Source: Lepidodermella squamata
Taxonomy: Eukaryota; Gastrotricha
Direction of reading: 5' to 3'
Assembly (NCBI GenBank): GCA_047495785.1
Contig: JBLDXI010000019.1
Coordinates: 248,001-312,000, forward strand
DNA length: 64,000 bases
The translations under genes were made by a program, and so were the position numbers. Below the pieces are notes generated by a model. It worked only from the letters and a program-made list of their open reading frames with translations. It was not told the DNA's origin and did not search any database. Positions 52,077 through 62,189 of the stretch are shown piece by piece. The stretch's first letter is position 1. The number at the start of each line of letters is the position of its first letter.

Positions 52077-53108
52077 ATGAGGCTACCTTTTGTCTTCTAC
52101 GAAAAGCTCAACCGACTCGCGTTCTGGCGAGCTGTGGCTTGCGAACTATTCGCGACGGCTATATTCATCTTCATCGGGTGTGGTTCGGTCGTCCTTCGTC
52201 TTCATCCAGGTCCGACAAATACCGATACTATCCGCATTGCCCTGGCATTCGGCTTCGCTGTTAACATCCTCATCAAAACAATGGGTCCAGTATCAGGGTG
52301 CCACATCAACCCGGCCGTATCGATCTCTTTGATGATTGTCGGCAAGATATCGGTGATTCGAGCTGCGATATACACCATCGCCCAACTGGCCGGCAGCATT
52401 GCTGGAACAGCGATTCTCTACGCGGTTCTACCGCCTGATTGCCAGGGCAATCTCGGCCAGACTAAGCTGTTGAATGACGTAACAGCCGCAAAAGGATTCG
52501 GCACCGAGGTCGTCCTGACATTCATTCTGGTTCTGGAAATTTCTTCCTGTTTGGACGAACGGCGAATCGACCACTTTAAAATGAAAATTACAAATCCGCT
52601 GACAGTCGGTTTCACTGTCTCTGCTCTCCATCTTGTTGGGGTAAGTGGGAAAGGGTCCATTTTTAAGTATATTTTAATAAATATTTTCAAATTTTAGATT
52701 CCCTTCACTGGAGCGAGTATGAACCCTGCCAGGTCATTCGGACCGGCTGTTATTGCGCAATATTGGTCCGATCATTGGATTTATTGGGCTGGTCCTATTG
52801 TAGGCGCATGTGCCGCCACTGTTTTCTACCACTTTTTGATCTCTTCCGAACCAAAAGCGACCAACGATCGTTCTTCCAAGACCGAATCTGGTAACGGCAA
52901 TTCCATTTACGATCGGAACCCTTCGGTAATAACCAACTCAACGCACATGATTAGTGGCTCGTCGCCATTTGAAGGCTGGTCCTATCCTATGGCGAGGAAT
53001 TATCACTACGCTGTGCAGCTTAGTACCGATTCAAGCCTCAATAAAGGCCCGTCCAGATTCGATTCGGTGGAAACTCTAGATAGCGTCCAGCGGTCAGCTG
53101 ACCAATGA
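52077..53108 (+). CDS. Aquaporin (water-selective type)
   Basis: Exons 52077-52640 and 52698-53108, 324 residues; 57-nt phase-0 intron just before the second pore motif. A MIP-family membrane channel with six helices. First pore motif [10 protein letters not shown] (NPA at 78-80) and second [15 protein letters not shown] (197-199, followed by the selectivity Arg200). The block [14 protein letters not shown] is close to AQP4-type channels, which favours water over glycerol: the Asp of aquaglyceroporins (NPARD) is replaced by Ser. Met, not Cys, precedes the second NPA, so the common mercury site is absent there. N-terminal 15 and C-terminal about 95 residues are cytoplasmic, the tail Ser-rich. 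AATAAA at 53160. Confidence 0.95.
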
Positions 53109-53926
53109 ACAACTCACCACCTCTGTTTTGAGCTTATATCTCTAAGAATTATTTTTTTAAATAAATGTGAACCAAGAATCGAATTCTGTGGCTTTTCATA
53201 TTGAAGAAAATTTTGTAAGCAGAAATTAAAATGTAATCGCAGCTTTATAAAGATTTCCAGGGATTTTCAAGTAGAGAGAATTTGAGCTTACAAAAGCTTT
53301 AAAAAATGAAGCCGTATTTTGTTAGGGCCGGTATTTTGAATGCGATTTTCTGAAGTGTTTGAAGGAATAGAAATGCTTATTATTATTATTGAATTATAAT
53401 CACAACAATGAAAAATAGTATTTACGTGGAGTTTTGCTCAAAATTACAAGCTTTCCAAGCTCGAAAAAAAATAATCCAAATAACGTGGATTCAGTCCGGT
53501 TTTACCAACACACAGCCGCGCCACGTGAAAAGGCGAGAAAAACTTGAGAATCTAAAATAGCTGTTTTGACGTCATCACCGCTGCAATAATCAACTCCGTT
53601 TCTAAGAATTATTGTTGAAATTTAGCAAAAAAAGATCCAGCTCTGAAAGAATACTCACGCCCAACCTCAAAATTATGTTGATGTCAGTAAGAGTCATCTG
53701 GGATCGCATCAGGCCAGCTGAAGCAACATCAGACGGGCAAAATTTCAACAATTCCAGGCCTTCCCAACCTTCAAGACGGTATTATAACACGAGGCAGTTC
53801 TTAAACCCGCTTTTATTACTTATTGTCCATCCTAATTTTAGGTCATCGCTTCCCACTTTTCTAGAGGTTCAGAGGTATGGCGTCGAAAGTTCCCGATTGC
53901 AAACCACCATCAGCAGGGTGATTGAA
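53109..53926. other. Intergenic; possible 5' extension of the next gene
   Basis: The frame of the next gene is open back to 53612 and contains internal ATGs (near 53675-53681), so a longer N-terminus cannot be excluded. No other feature seen. Confidence 0.45.
53160..53165 (+). terminator. Polyadenylation signal AATAAA
   Basis: 51 nt after the aquaporin stop. Confidence 0.6.
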
Positions 53927-54310
53927 ATGAAGCAACTTCCGCCGGCCTATAAAAATACGGAGATGCCAGCTAATGGCGATACACCTGTTAGCCAAGAAAA
54001 ACTAGGGGTATTACGTACCACAGCTGTAAAATTATCAGTTGCCGGTCTATTCTGTTGCTTCTGCATCGGTATCCCAGCCATTTACTGCGCCATCCGGGAT
54101 GCTAATGCCTCGGCAGACGACGGAAAAGAATCGAAACTTCGGCGGTATTACCGGCGGTCCATTTGGCTCTCAATGGCAGCTATTATTGTCGGCTCAGGAT
54201 GTGTCCTACTAGTTGTCACAGCTCTTACTGGAAAAATTGTCGTTGGCGAGTCCAACTCAGGTAGTATAGATACTATCGCGAGGCAAAATTCAGACGGAGA
54301 TTTTCATTAA
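53927..54310 (+). CDS. Small dispanin-like protein with PPxY motif
   Basis: 127 residues from the ATG at 53927 (MKQLPPAYKNTEMP). PPAY is a PPxY motif at the very N-terminus, as in the gene at 40461. Helix 1 AVKLSVAGLFCCFCIGIPAI with the family's Cys-Cys and IPAI core, loop RDANASADDGKESKLRRYYR, helix 2 SIWLSMAAIIVGSGCVLLVV, tail with N and S. In CD225 proteins the loop carries a GD or basic motif; here it is acidic then basic. A longer frame upstream would add about 105 residues; I prefer the shorter one because of the PPxY start. Confidence 0.65.
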   Translation: MKQLPPAYKNTEMPANGDTPVSQEKLGVLRTTAVKLSVAGLFCCFCIGIPAIYCAIRDANASADDGKESKLRRYYRRSIWLSMAAIIVGSGCVLLVVTALTGKIVVGESNSGSIDTIARQNSDGDFH

Positions 54311-54649
54311 ATCTCAATTGGGGTTGGCGAATGTGAGATTTTGAGACTTCAAAATTTGGAAAATTTGCCGTAACTCTTCTTTTATTGTCAAATTTTATTT
54401 TTAATAATTGGTTGATCAATCATCGAAGCCTAAGAAAATATTGCTAGAAATTATATTTTAGCGCTCAATAAAGAAATTACGAAATGGGCTGGTGATTTTT
54501 GTTAAACTCGTGCTCTTAATTCTTTAAACGAATCACAGACTGGCGCGTGCTCATCAAATCATGCTGATTGCCAAAGTTTAAACAAAGCACAATGATTATC
54601 TGTTCCAACATTTAACATAAAACATAAGGTTACAGTCATCTTCACCATA
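54311..54649. other. Upstream region duplicated at 56.1 kb
   Basis: AATCACAGACTGGC...GCCAAAGTTTAAACAAA (about 54531-54587) recurs at about 56114-56180, upstream of the second copy of the next gene. Confidence 0.6.
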
Positions 54650-55077
54650 ATGTCTGCAAATGTAGCTGCTGACATGCAGATAGGTATGCATATCGTTAAT
54701 TGTTATCGCAATTACCTGAAATAAGTTCAATTCTAGCTAGCCGTCCTGTTAGATCAATTTCGAGAATGCAGGCCCAATCAGTGGCAATCACCGGTTGTTT
54801 GCTGTCAGTTTGCTTTCATCTGCTAATGCCGCGGCGAGCATTTCGTCTCAAAAGTTGGGTTCATGAGTTATTATTTGAATCAGCACTGCTCGGCTGTTGG
54901 ATGGCATGTTTCGCGGCGTTTCTCTTGTCAATTCTGCCGGTTCTCAAATGGGCAAAACCAGCCCTTACGACGCCAAATTCTCAAGCGTGGTTTTACGAAA
55001 CTTCCTTCTCAGTTGCTTCATTAGGACTATCTATTTGCGTCTTCTTCATGATTTTCATTGGCTTCGGAATTATATGA
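54650..55077 (+). CDS. Small three-helix membrane protein, family T copy 1
   Basis: Exons 54650-54683 and 54737-55077, 124 residues; 53-nt phase-1 intron. The first exon codes only 11 residues (MSANVAADMQI). Helix 1 AITGCLLSVCFHLLM, loop RRAFRLKSWVH, helix 2 SALLGCWMACFAAFLLSILP, loop KWAKPALTTPNSQAWFYETS, helix 3 VASLGLSICVFFMIFIGFGI. The plan, a short phase-1 exon followed by one exon with three helices and a Trp just before helix 3, is the same as in family M, so the two families may be related. No known family recognised. Confidence 0.7.
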
Positions 55078-56246
55078 ACTGCTAATTAATCAATTTATTC
55101 ACCGATTACTTCAAATTATCGACAACAAAGCTAACCTGGAGGAATAAAAACTGTTATTTATTTCCAATTTCGCTCTTCGCTCTGTTGATAGACGAGCTTC
55201 GAGAAGTCAAAAAAGATCCTATGTACTTTGCAAAGCAAAAGCAGCATTAAATCGTGATAAAAACGTGAAACGTGAAGCCGGCCGGAAATTTGGATTAGAT
55301 GAGTGCCGAGCTGGAGGGTGGACTTCAATGCCATGTTTCGTACACCCCACAAAAACCGGGTGATTTCTGATTTATCGATTCCGTTAATTTACCGATAACT
55401 ATCGATTTGGCCCCAATGATGAAATTTTTCCTGAGTAAGAGTTACTAATAAGCTTCTAGGACCTTGAAATAACCAAGCAGTTCAAAATCTGTGCGAAGAT
55501 ACAATTCCTCCTCTGAAATATTGACTGATTTTGCCAATATCGTAAAGCTCAATCAATCGTTAAATCAGAAATCACCCGATAACTTTGCAGTCGAAATTCG
55601 TATTCGAATTCTGCTTTCGGATTATTAATCAGCAGTGCCTGTTTAATTAGAGGGCATGAGCTTTGCTGCTCTGGAAATTAAGGATCATTCTAATATTCGC
55701 TAATATTTCATCAATCAATACCTGAAATTAGCATCAATCGGTTGACGAATCGATAAAAGCCCTGACCTACTCTTTGGTCCGATTGCCGAGTTCTTGAGCT
55801 CAAACTGCTCATAACAAAATTGTTAGTAATAATTTATGGGCCCCATTGTTATAGGTTGAAGAGATTGCATTAGGGGATAAAAAACACGGTTTTTGTGGGG
55901 TGTACGAAACATTATGGCCACCTAGTGTATATATCGCGTCGAAAATACAGATAAATTGGGTTGAAATAAATGCCCCGAATCTTTTGTCATTTGCCAGATA
56001 TTGACAAGTGAACAACGGATCACGCGACAACGAAAGCAAAAACTCCTGATGAATCATTCCGGCATGCTTGAAAGTACTACATATCTATGTTTTTATTTAT
56101 TTACATACTATGAATGAATCACAGACTGGCACGTGGCATGTGGCCCTCAAATCAGGCTGCTTGCCAAAGTTTAAACAAATCACAATGAGTAACAATTTAT
56201 CGAACGACCGATTTTCGAATTTTTCGCAAACAACATAGCTTCTGAA
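55078..56246. other. Intergenic between duplicated genes, with one MITE
   Basis: About 55150-55250 (CGCTCTGTTGATAGACGAG onward) recurs at 56738-56790, so the duplicated unit runs from about 54.5 to 55.25 kb and from 56.1 to 56.8 kb. Between them is the element 55333-55912. Confidence 0.6.
55333..55912. mobile_element. 580-bp TIR element between the two family T copies
   Basis: ATGTTTCGTACACCCCACAA at 55333-55352 (then AAACCG) and its reverse complement ending at 55912; about 26 bp inverted ends. Internal words GATAAATC/ATCAGAAATCACCCG are also inverted. No coding capacity. It sits in only one of the two duplicated intervals. Confidence 0.7.
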
Positions 56247-56650
56247 ATGCAGATAGGTATGCATATCGTTAGTTATTATCGCAATTACCTGAAATAATTT
56301 CATTTCTAGCCGACCGTCCTGCTATACCAATTTCAAGGTTTCAGGCACAATCACGGGCAATGTTCGGCTGTTTGTCGTCAGCATGCTTTCATATATTAGG
56401 GCATCTAGGAGTATTCAGTTTCGAAGACGGGCTCGGGACATTTTTATTTGATGTGGCACTGCTCGGCTCCTGGATGGCATGTTTCGCGGCGCTTCTCTTG
56501 TCGATTCTGCCAGCTCTCAAATGGGCAAAACCAGCCTTGACAACGCCGAATTCGCAAGCGTGGTTTTACGAAACTTCGTCCCTCTTATCCTATTTGGGGC
56601 TCTATATTTGTGTCCTATTCCTAATTTTAATGGCGTTCCGAATTATTTGA
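56247..56650 (+). CDS. Small three-helix membrane protein, family T copy 2
   Basis: Exons 56247-56256 and 56310-56650, 116 residues; the second exon is 341 nt, exactly as in copy 1. The ATG used by copy 1 is lost (an insert/change upstream), leaving ATG 56247 as the only start I can see, which makes a 10-nt first exon. Helix 2 LLGSWMACFAALLLSILPAL and the loop KWAKPALTTPNSQAWFYETS are identical or nearly so to copy 1, while helix 1 and helix 3 have changed more, which suggests the central loop is under the strongest constraint. Start is uncertain. Confidence 0.62.
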
Positions 56651-58001
56651 AACACTTGGTAAGAAATCTTCAAATAATAATCGGCAACAAAGTCAATCCT
56701 ATGAGAAATAAAAATATTATTCATTACGAAGTTGCGCTCTGTTGATAGACGAGATTTCGAAAAACTGATAAAGGTCCAATGTAATTGTGCTTTTACTCCT
56801 ATGAAAAAGGAAGAATAGATCAGGAGAAGTTTTGTCTCGATGCCTTTGCTTTTTATTTAAGCTTGAACTAAATTGGCTGATCTGGCTGATCCGGCGCACA
56901 GTCCCGGACAAGCGCCTTTTCGTGATGTGCCTGCGCCTTTTTTCTTACCTTCCAAATTGTACATTTTCGTTCGTTTTATCTGGAAAAAAGGACAAAATAA
57001 AATGCTTTTCGTTTTCGTTTTCGAAACCTAAGTCTGTAACCTTCCTGAAAAGTCCAAGTCATTTAAACCCAGATGAAAGTGGCTGGGCCTATCATAGGCT
57101 GTTTAGGTCTAACTTAGCCCCAAAAAGTATAACCTAGGGCTAAGGTAGGGCTGCGATTGAAAATTAGCTCTAGAGTAGGCCTACGAAATTGGCAACTGAA
57201 ATTTTAGGACTACAGTAGGTCTAAAATAGTGTTGGGGCTAATTTAGGCCTGCAATTCCACATAAAAACCCGAGTTGCTTGTTACTGCAGGCCTGAACAAT
57301 TTTCACATTGCAAACAACGCTCACATACGTCAAGCTATGCAAAATAATGAAACTAATCAAGCTTGCACTGATTTTCATCGAACATTAGGTCAAATGCTAG
57401 GCTATTGGTGAGAAATTCTACTTACCCGGATTTCGGATATCGCTTTTTCGTTGAAATGATACTCGAGAACGTTAGACGACATCGGAAAAAACGCGGCCAA
57501 GTCACCGAGCCAATAGGAGATCGAGACGCCAAAGCTAGGAAAAGAGCAACCAGTCGCGCAAAACACGCAGAAAATAAACGAGAGAAATTTTGATTAAAAA
57601 TCGAATGAATGATGTTGAAGCGTGAATAAAACAACAGCATTTCCAGCGATATTTTTTCTACTTTATTAATTCTAAGATTTGTAAAATTTACAGGCACAAA
57701 TTGTTCAAGTTTTTATACATCAATCACAAGTTTTCTCGTTACAATGAACCAACAGGATAATTTGAGCGAGTTTGATGATCCTCGTCGGTTTCAAATAGGA
57801 AGAAATACGAAATAACCGGGCAAGTGTCGCATATGGCTCTAACGTAAAAAATTGGCACGATAATAACATTTGTACGATAAAAATTTTATGGAGGAAGTGA
57901 GCAAGCAATTTTTGAAGTAGTTTTTTCAACAAAGTCATTTCAAAGTCATTTCAAAAAGTTTGGCAGAGCGCGCAGTAGATGAGAAACATTTCCACAGATT
58001 T
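56651..58001. other. Intergenic with an unusual AGGCCT/GGTCTAA-rich tract
   Basis: About 57085-57250 is made of variations on TAGG-C-T and GGCTAA (GGCTGTTTAGGTCTAAC, CTAGGGCTAAGGTAGGGCT, AGTAGGCCTACG). Neighbouring ORFs are chance. Confidence 0.5.
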
Positions 58002-58954
58002 CTAATTTTCCACCTCGTCTTCACTGGCAGCATACCAGGCTTCGCCCTGCTCCCGCTTGTTCAGAACCTCCCAAAACGTCATGCTGGACTCACTGGTATG
58101 ATAAGAGTACTCCTCGTCGATCGAGTCGAACAACTCGTCGTAGCTGGAGCCGCGCGATGTATCGTCGCTCTCCAGAGTGTCCTCAATCCAACCGCCGAAC
58201 AAGCCCGGCTTTAGCACCTTTTTCTTTTGCTTTACCGGTGATATCTGCATGTATTTTAGAACAAACTATAACACAAATTTTCACAATTTGTTTATTCAAA
58301 CCTCGCATTTCATCCCCGCTGAATCATTTGCATCATTTGCATCATTTCCAGAGGCGCCGACCAGACGCTTCGGCGAGCTAGTCCAAGCAGGGTTCGACAG
58401 GAACGGGATGAGAGGCTGCTGTTCGACTGCTGTTCGGAGATCGACGACTGCGTTTACGCTCTAAAAAGTTAATAATTCTTACAACTTATCAGATTTATTT
58501 CAGAAAATTACCGGTTCCTCGCTAGTATCGTCGGAGATTACTGTTGTTGAGTGCAATGTTGAGTGGGGCTGAAAAATAAAAAAATTTGAAAAATCGAACA
58601 TTCAAATAAAAATTAAGGGCAACTTACGATTTCCATTTTTCCGTCATTTTGTCCGTCATTCCAATACAACGAGTAGAGCATTGTCGGGAAAACTAGCGTT
58701 TCAGCAACCTGTTGACAATAACAATAAATAAATCATCAACACGTTCTATTTTCTCTTACTGTAATATTTTCCGAATAATCGCTCGTGTTACTCTTCTTCG
58801 GGAGTGGCGACGAGGCTTCCGACTGGGCGGCAACTTGATCAAGGTGCCGTTTTTCGCAAACCTGTAGAAAATAGCTCAACTTGAGAAAAACATTACAAAA
58901 AAATCTGAATACCCTTGAATCATCAGGCGCAAAGAAGTTGCCATTAGATGCCAT
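58002..58954 (-). CDS. Acidic Ser-rich protein of unknown function (6 exons)
   Basis: Minus-strand exons 58954-58913, 58861-58760, 58708-58628, 58568-58512, 58460-58302, 58244-58002; every intron is phase 0 and GT-AG, giving 227 residues. No signal peptide or membrane helix, so cytosolic or nuclear. Seen: SEASSPLPKKSNTSD, an aromatic block FPTMLYSLYWNDGQNDGK, a GNDANDANDSAG repeat, a Lys-rich PVKQKKKVLKPG stretch (possible nuclear signal), GLFGGWIEDTLESDD, and a strongly acidic C-terminus ending EDEVEN. All-symmetric phase-0 exons would allow exon skipping without frame loss. No family recognised. It ends up head-to-tail with the transposase-like gene upstream on the same strand. Confidence 0.7.
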
Positions 58955-59066
58955 TTATATCAACAATTACTAACGACTAGAAACTACTACGAAACGACTA
59001 GAATTGATTTTTCTGATTATGAGACAACTTGTAAATGTCCGAAATTGTACCGAATTTAAGTAGATT

Positions 59067-61585
59067 TCAATTGATGTCACGGGCATCGACTAAATTCGGG
59101 TATTGAAAGATGAATTTGAACCCGCTCACACTGTAAAAATAGCAGAAGGAAACGCTATGTTGAAAAATGTTTATGAAATGGTCGCCACCTGAAGCGGTGA
59201 CTTTGTGAATAACGCCGCGATAAGGCTCAACTCTGAGCTCCGTTGCCCGCAGGTAGACGTTGTCAGCACGGTCGTGAACGGCGTATTTGACGAGGTAGAA
59301 ACGACCGTCAACGTGGATGTAATCGCCTTTCTTGAAGACGAGAGAAAGATTGGGATCGACGCGTTGTCTCACCTTACACCACGTCTTCGGGTCGTCGTCG
59401 AAATCGATGCCAATACCTTCTTCAAGGGATTCTTTCTTCGCTCGGCCGAACAGAACGGCAGAATGAGACATATTTCCAGTGACCAGAGTCACTGTTTTTG
59501 CTGTCGCCGAGGTGGATTCGCCGCTTCGAAGTAGATGCGTGAGCAATGTCTTCGATGAATCATCGAGATCTTGACGATGTAAGTGTTTGTTGAGAAAATT
59601 GATTACGGCGACTCGATTCGCCAATTGAGCGGGGATTTGGTTCGGGCTTTGTAGGGAGCGATTGGTAACACCTATAAAGTTTTCATAGGTAAAGGCAGAG
59701 AAAAGGCAGGGGGCTCCGTGGTTTCTTATGCATTCTGGCATGTGCGAAAAAAGATGGACGTTGAAAGTCATCGATTTTAGGCCGTAGATCTCCTCGTACT
59801 GCTCGCACCACACGCTTATTTTCGGCTCGATAGCCTCGACATCGGGATTCATATCAAGGCACATTAAAGCTATCTCGCTCAACTCGGCGAAAAGATCAGC
59901 CTCAACCGCTCGGTCCCCAGTCAGAACGCTCCGAATGGCGATAGGGCCAGGTCCTAGCAGAAAAACTTGGAAATGCTGAGCGTTCCAGTTGCCGATATTG
60001 CATCTGTCATCTAAAAATAAAATGATATAATTCAATGAAACAAATGAAATCAATAATGAACGTTACCTTTGAACAGCTCAGGAAAGTAAGAATGGCTCAT
60101 AGTGAATGCCTCTGATCGTTGGATCAAGCCTTCGATTGTCTTGAAATTTTGAACATAGTGCGGCGATTTTGGGTTGCACCAGTGCTTGAGTAGCATGTAT
60201 CGAACAACTCCGAGCAGCAAGTTATGCATCGGCTCAACGGGACACTGCTGAGTCGGGTCGAAACCAGGTATGTCAAGTACACACGACCAATCTTTGAGGC
60301 CATCGTGCACAACCCCAGTTTCCATGGCCAGTCGGGCAGCTTCTCGCCATGACTCGTCAGTTCTCGGCGCATAGTCACCATTCGGGTAAACGGTTTTACC
60401 GCCGTGCCGCACTCCTTCAATCATGCAAAAGGGGCAGCAGTAGTAACCCCCGTGGCCTTTTTGATCGAGCACCATGGCTCGGGCAGGGCTGTCCATGATG
60501 GCTAGATCGTGCTGCAGCTTGATCGTTAGGCCAGGTGAAACTTCCATCCCCTCATCGCTCATCAAAGTCACATCGTGCACAAAGGGTCTGAGAATAAAAT
60601 TCTTAGGGTGCCCAGCGCCAGTCCACACCATTGAGAGAAATTTGAATGCAATGCCTGGAAAACTGCAGACCAACAGCCACGTGTTGCGCCCATAAGGGCT
60701 GAAGCCGTCAAAAAACCAACGAAATTTCAATGTAACAACACCCTGGTCAGGTAGTTTATCCTTCAACTTTTGATAGACAGATTTCAGATGACTTCGCATG
60801 AAAAAATAGACGCCAACACCGCCTTGTTTACACGAATTGCACTTACTGAAAGCACTGAACTGATCTTGATCATAGGTTCCAGAATCAGGACCGCATGAAC
60901 AAGAAGCAAACTTTTGAGTTTCGGTAGCCAAGTTACCCTCGAAGAATTTGGACTGCAGAGTTGGTTTTGAGCCGACGGCGATAGAAAAATAAGGGACAGG
61001 CGATATAGCGTCCAAGATTGAAAAGATGTCCAGAACCATTCGCCATGGCATGTTATAGCGATAAAACAGTGCCATTACTTGCAAGAATATCGCTCCAACT
61101 GAAACTGCACACCCGGGGTAAAATGGTACTCCATTCCATCGGCCGAGAAAGTCCCGATATTCATTCTCGTTATCAGATTCAGAGTCATCATCAGGTTCAG
61201 CAGAGCTATCAGAATGACCACCACCAGGGCTACCACCATCAAACTCCTGGTTATCTTCTTCGGTCGATTGATAATCATGAAGTGGTACCTCTTCCTGAGG
61301 AGGCTGGCTGTCATCTTGAGTCGCCGGAACTCCGGTTTGATCTTCTGAATGACGAGATGAATGTGTGGTAAAAACTTCGTCATTGGGGTCGGCCTCATCC
61401 TCGGCTGTGCCTGGTACATCAGAAGCAGCGTCGAAAAACTCCTCTTCTTCCCATTCGTCTTGGTCAGACATTCGACGAGGTCGCTTTGAAGCGTTTTCTC
61501 GATTCTTCCGCTCTCGCTTTTCCTTGGTTCTGGTATTCTTACTTGAATCGACACCCTCGATGACTTTATCCAGCTTACTATTCAT
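59067..61585 (-). CDS. TNP2-like (CACTA/EnSpm-type) transposase protein
   Basis: Exons 61585-60067 and 60010-59067, 820 residues; 56-nt phase-1 intron. The N-terminal 190 residues are charged and disordered (KRERKNRENASKRPRR nuclear-type signal, then very acidic). The core has a Cys-rich patch CSCGPDSG/CNSCKQGG, then the TNP2 block: GHGGYYCCPFCMIEGVRHGG, the CPVEPMHNLLLGVVRYMLL motif, and after the intron the helical region TFNVHLFSHMPECIRN and FSAFTYENFIG. These are hallmarks of animal EnSpm transposase-derived proteins. The frame is intact, so it is either a recent element or a domesticated gene. No TIRs were found near 58.96-59.07 kb. Shares a 604-nt divergent promoter with the BEN gene. 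Confidence 0.82.
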
Positions 61586-62189
61586 TTCGATTAACTGAAT
61601 AACTGATAAACCTAAATAGAGAAGCATGTAAACCTGGCCATATGAGACGGAGAAAAAAAAGGAAAAGCGATGGCTAAAATAATTTGGTCTAAATTCAACT
61701 GTAAAATTCACGTGTGACATCACAGCATACGAAACAGCGGAATTAACCTAAGCTATGGTTTGTTTGGTGTCATCTAAAGAGCAGCATTTCTGGGTATCAT
61801 GCCTTTTGATCTGGCTCGCCGCGACTTTGCTCCGATGCTTCGCCTAAAATAATGTGTTTTCTTTTTTTCACATAAAATTATATTTTTCATGAATTCGCAA
61901 ATTAAATTTTAATATTAATGATTAAACAAAAATAAAATATGATTTTCGCGCCAAAATTTGTCAAGCGGCCGGCGTGCTCGTTGAGCAGCGTGCTCGTGGT
62001 CGTTTCAGCTGAAGTTTCAAGTCCCCATCAAGATCCTGATACCCTGGTTTGTTACAGGAACACGGCGATATGTCCCTTTCTGGCCCATTCTTCCTTCCTT
62101 CCATCACACTCCATTATAACTTCAGAATTTTTAGCATTTCTTTCATTTCAGGTTTTTCCGGTAACTTTTTCAGTTTTACTTGCTTCGAT
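61586..62189. promoter_or_regulatory. Divergent promoter of transposase-like and BEN genes
   Basis: 604 nt between opposed start codons. AT-rich centre (about 61845-61945), then GGCGTGCTCG-like words near 61973-62000 that also occur near 3253-3297. An acceptor-like AG at 62172-62173 (CTTTTTCAG) precedes the ATG at 62190. Confidence 0.45.
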
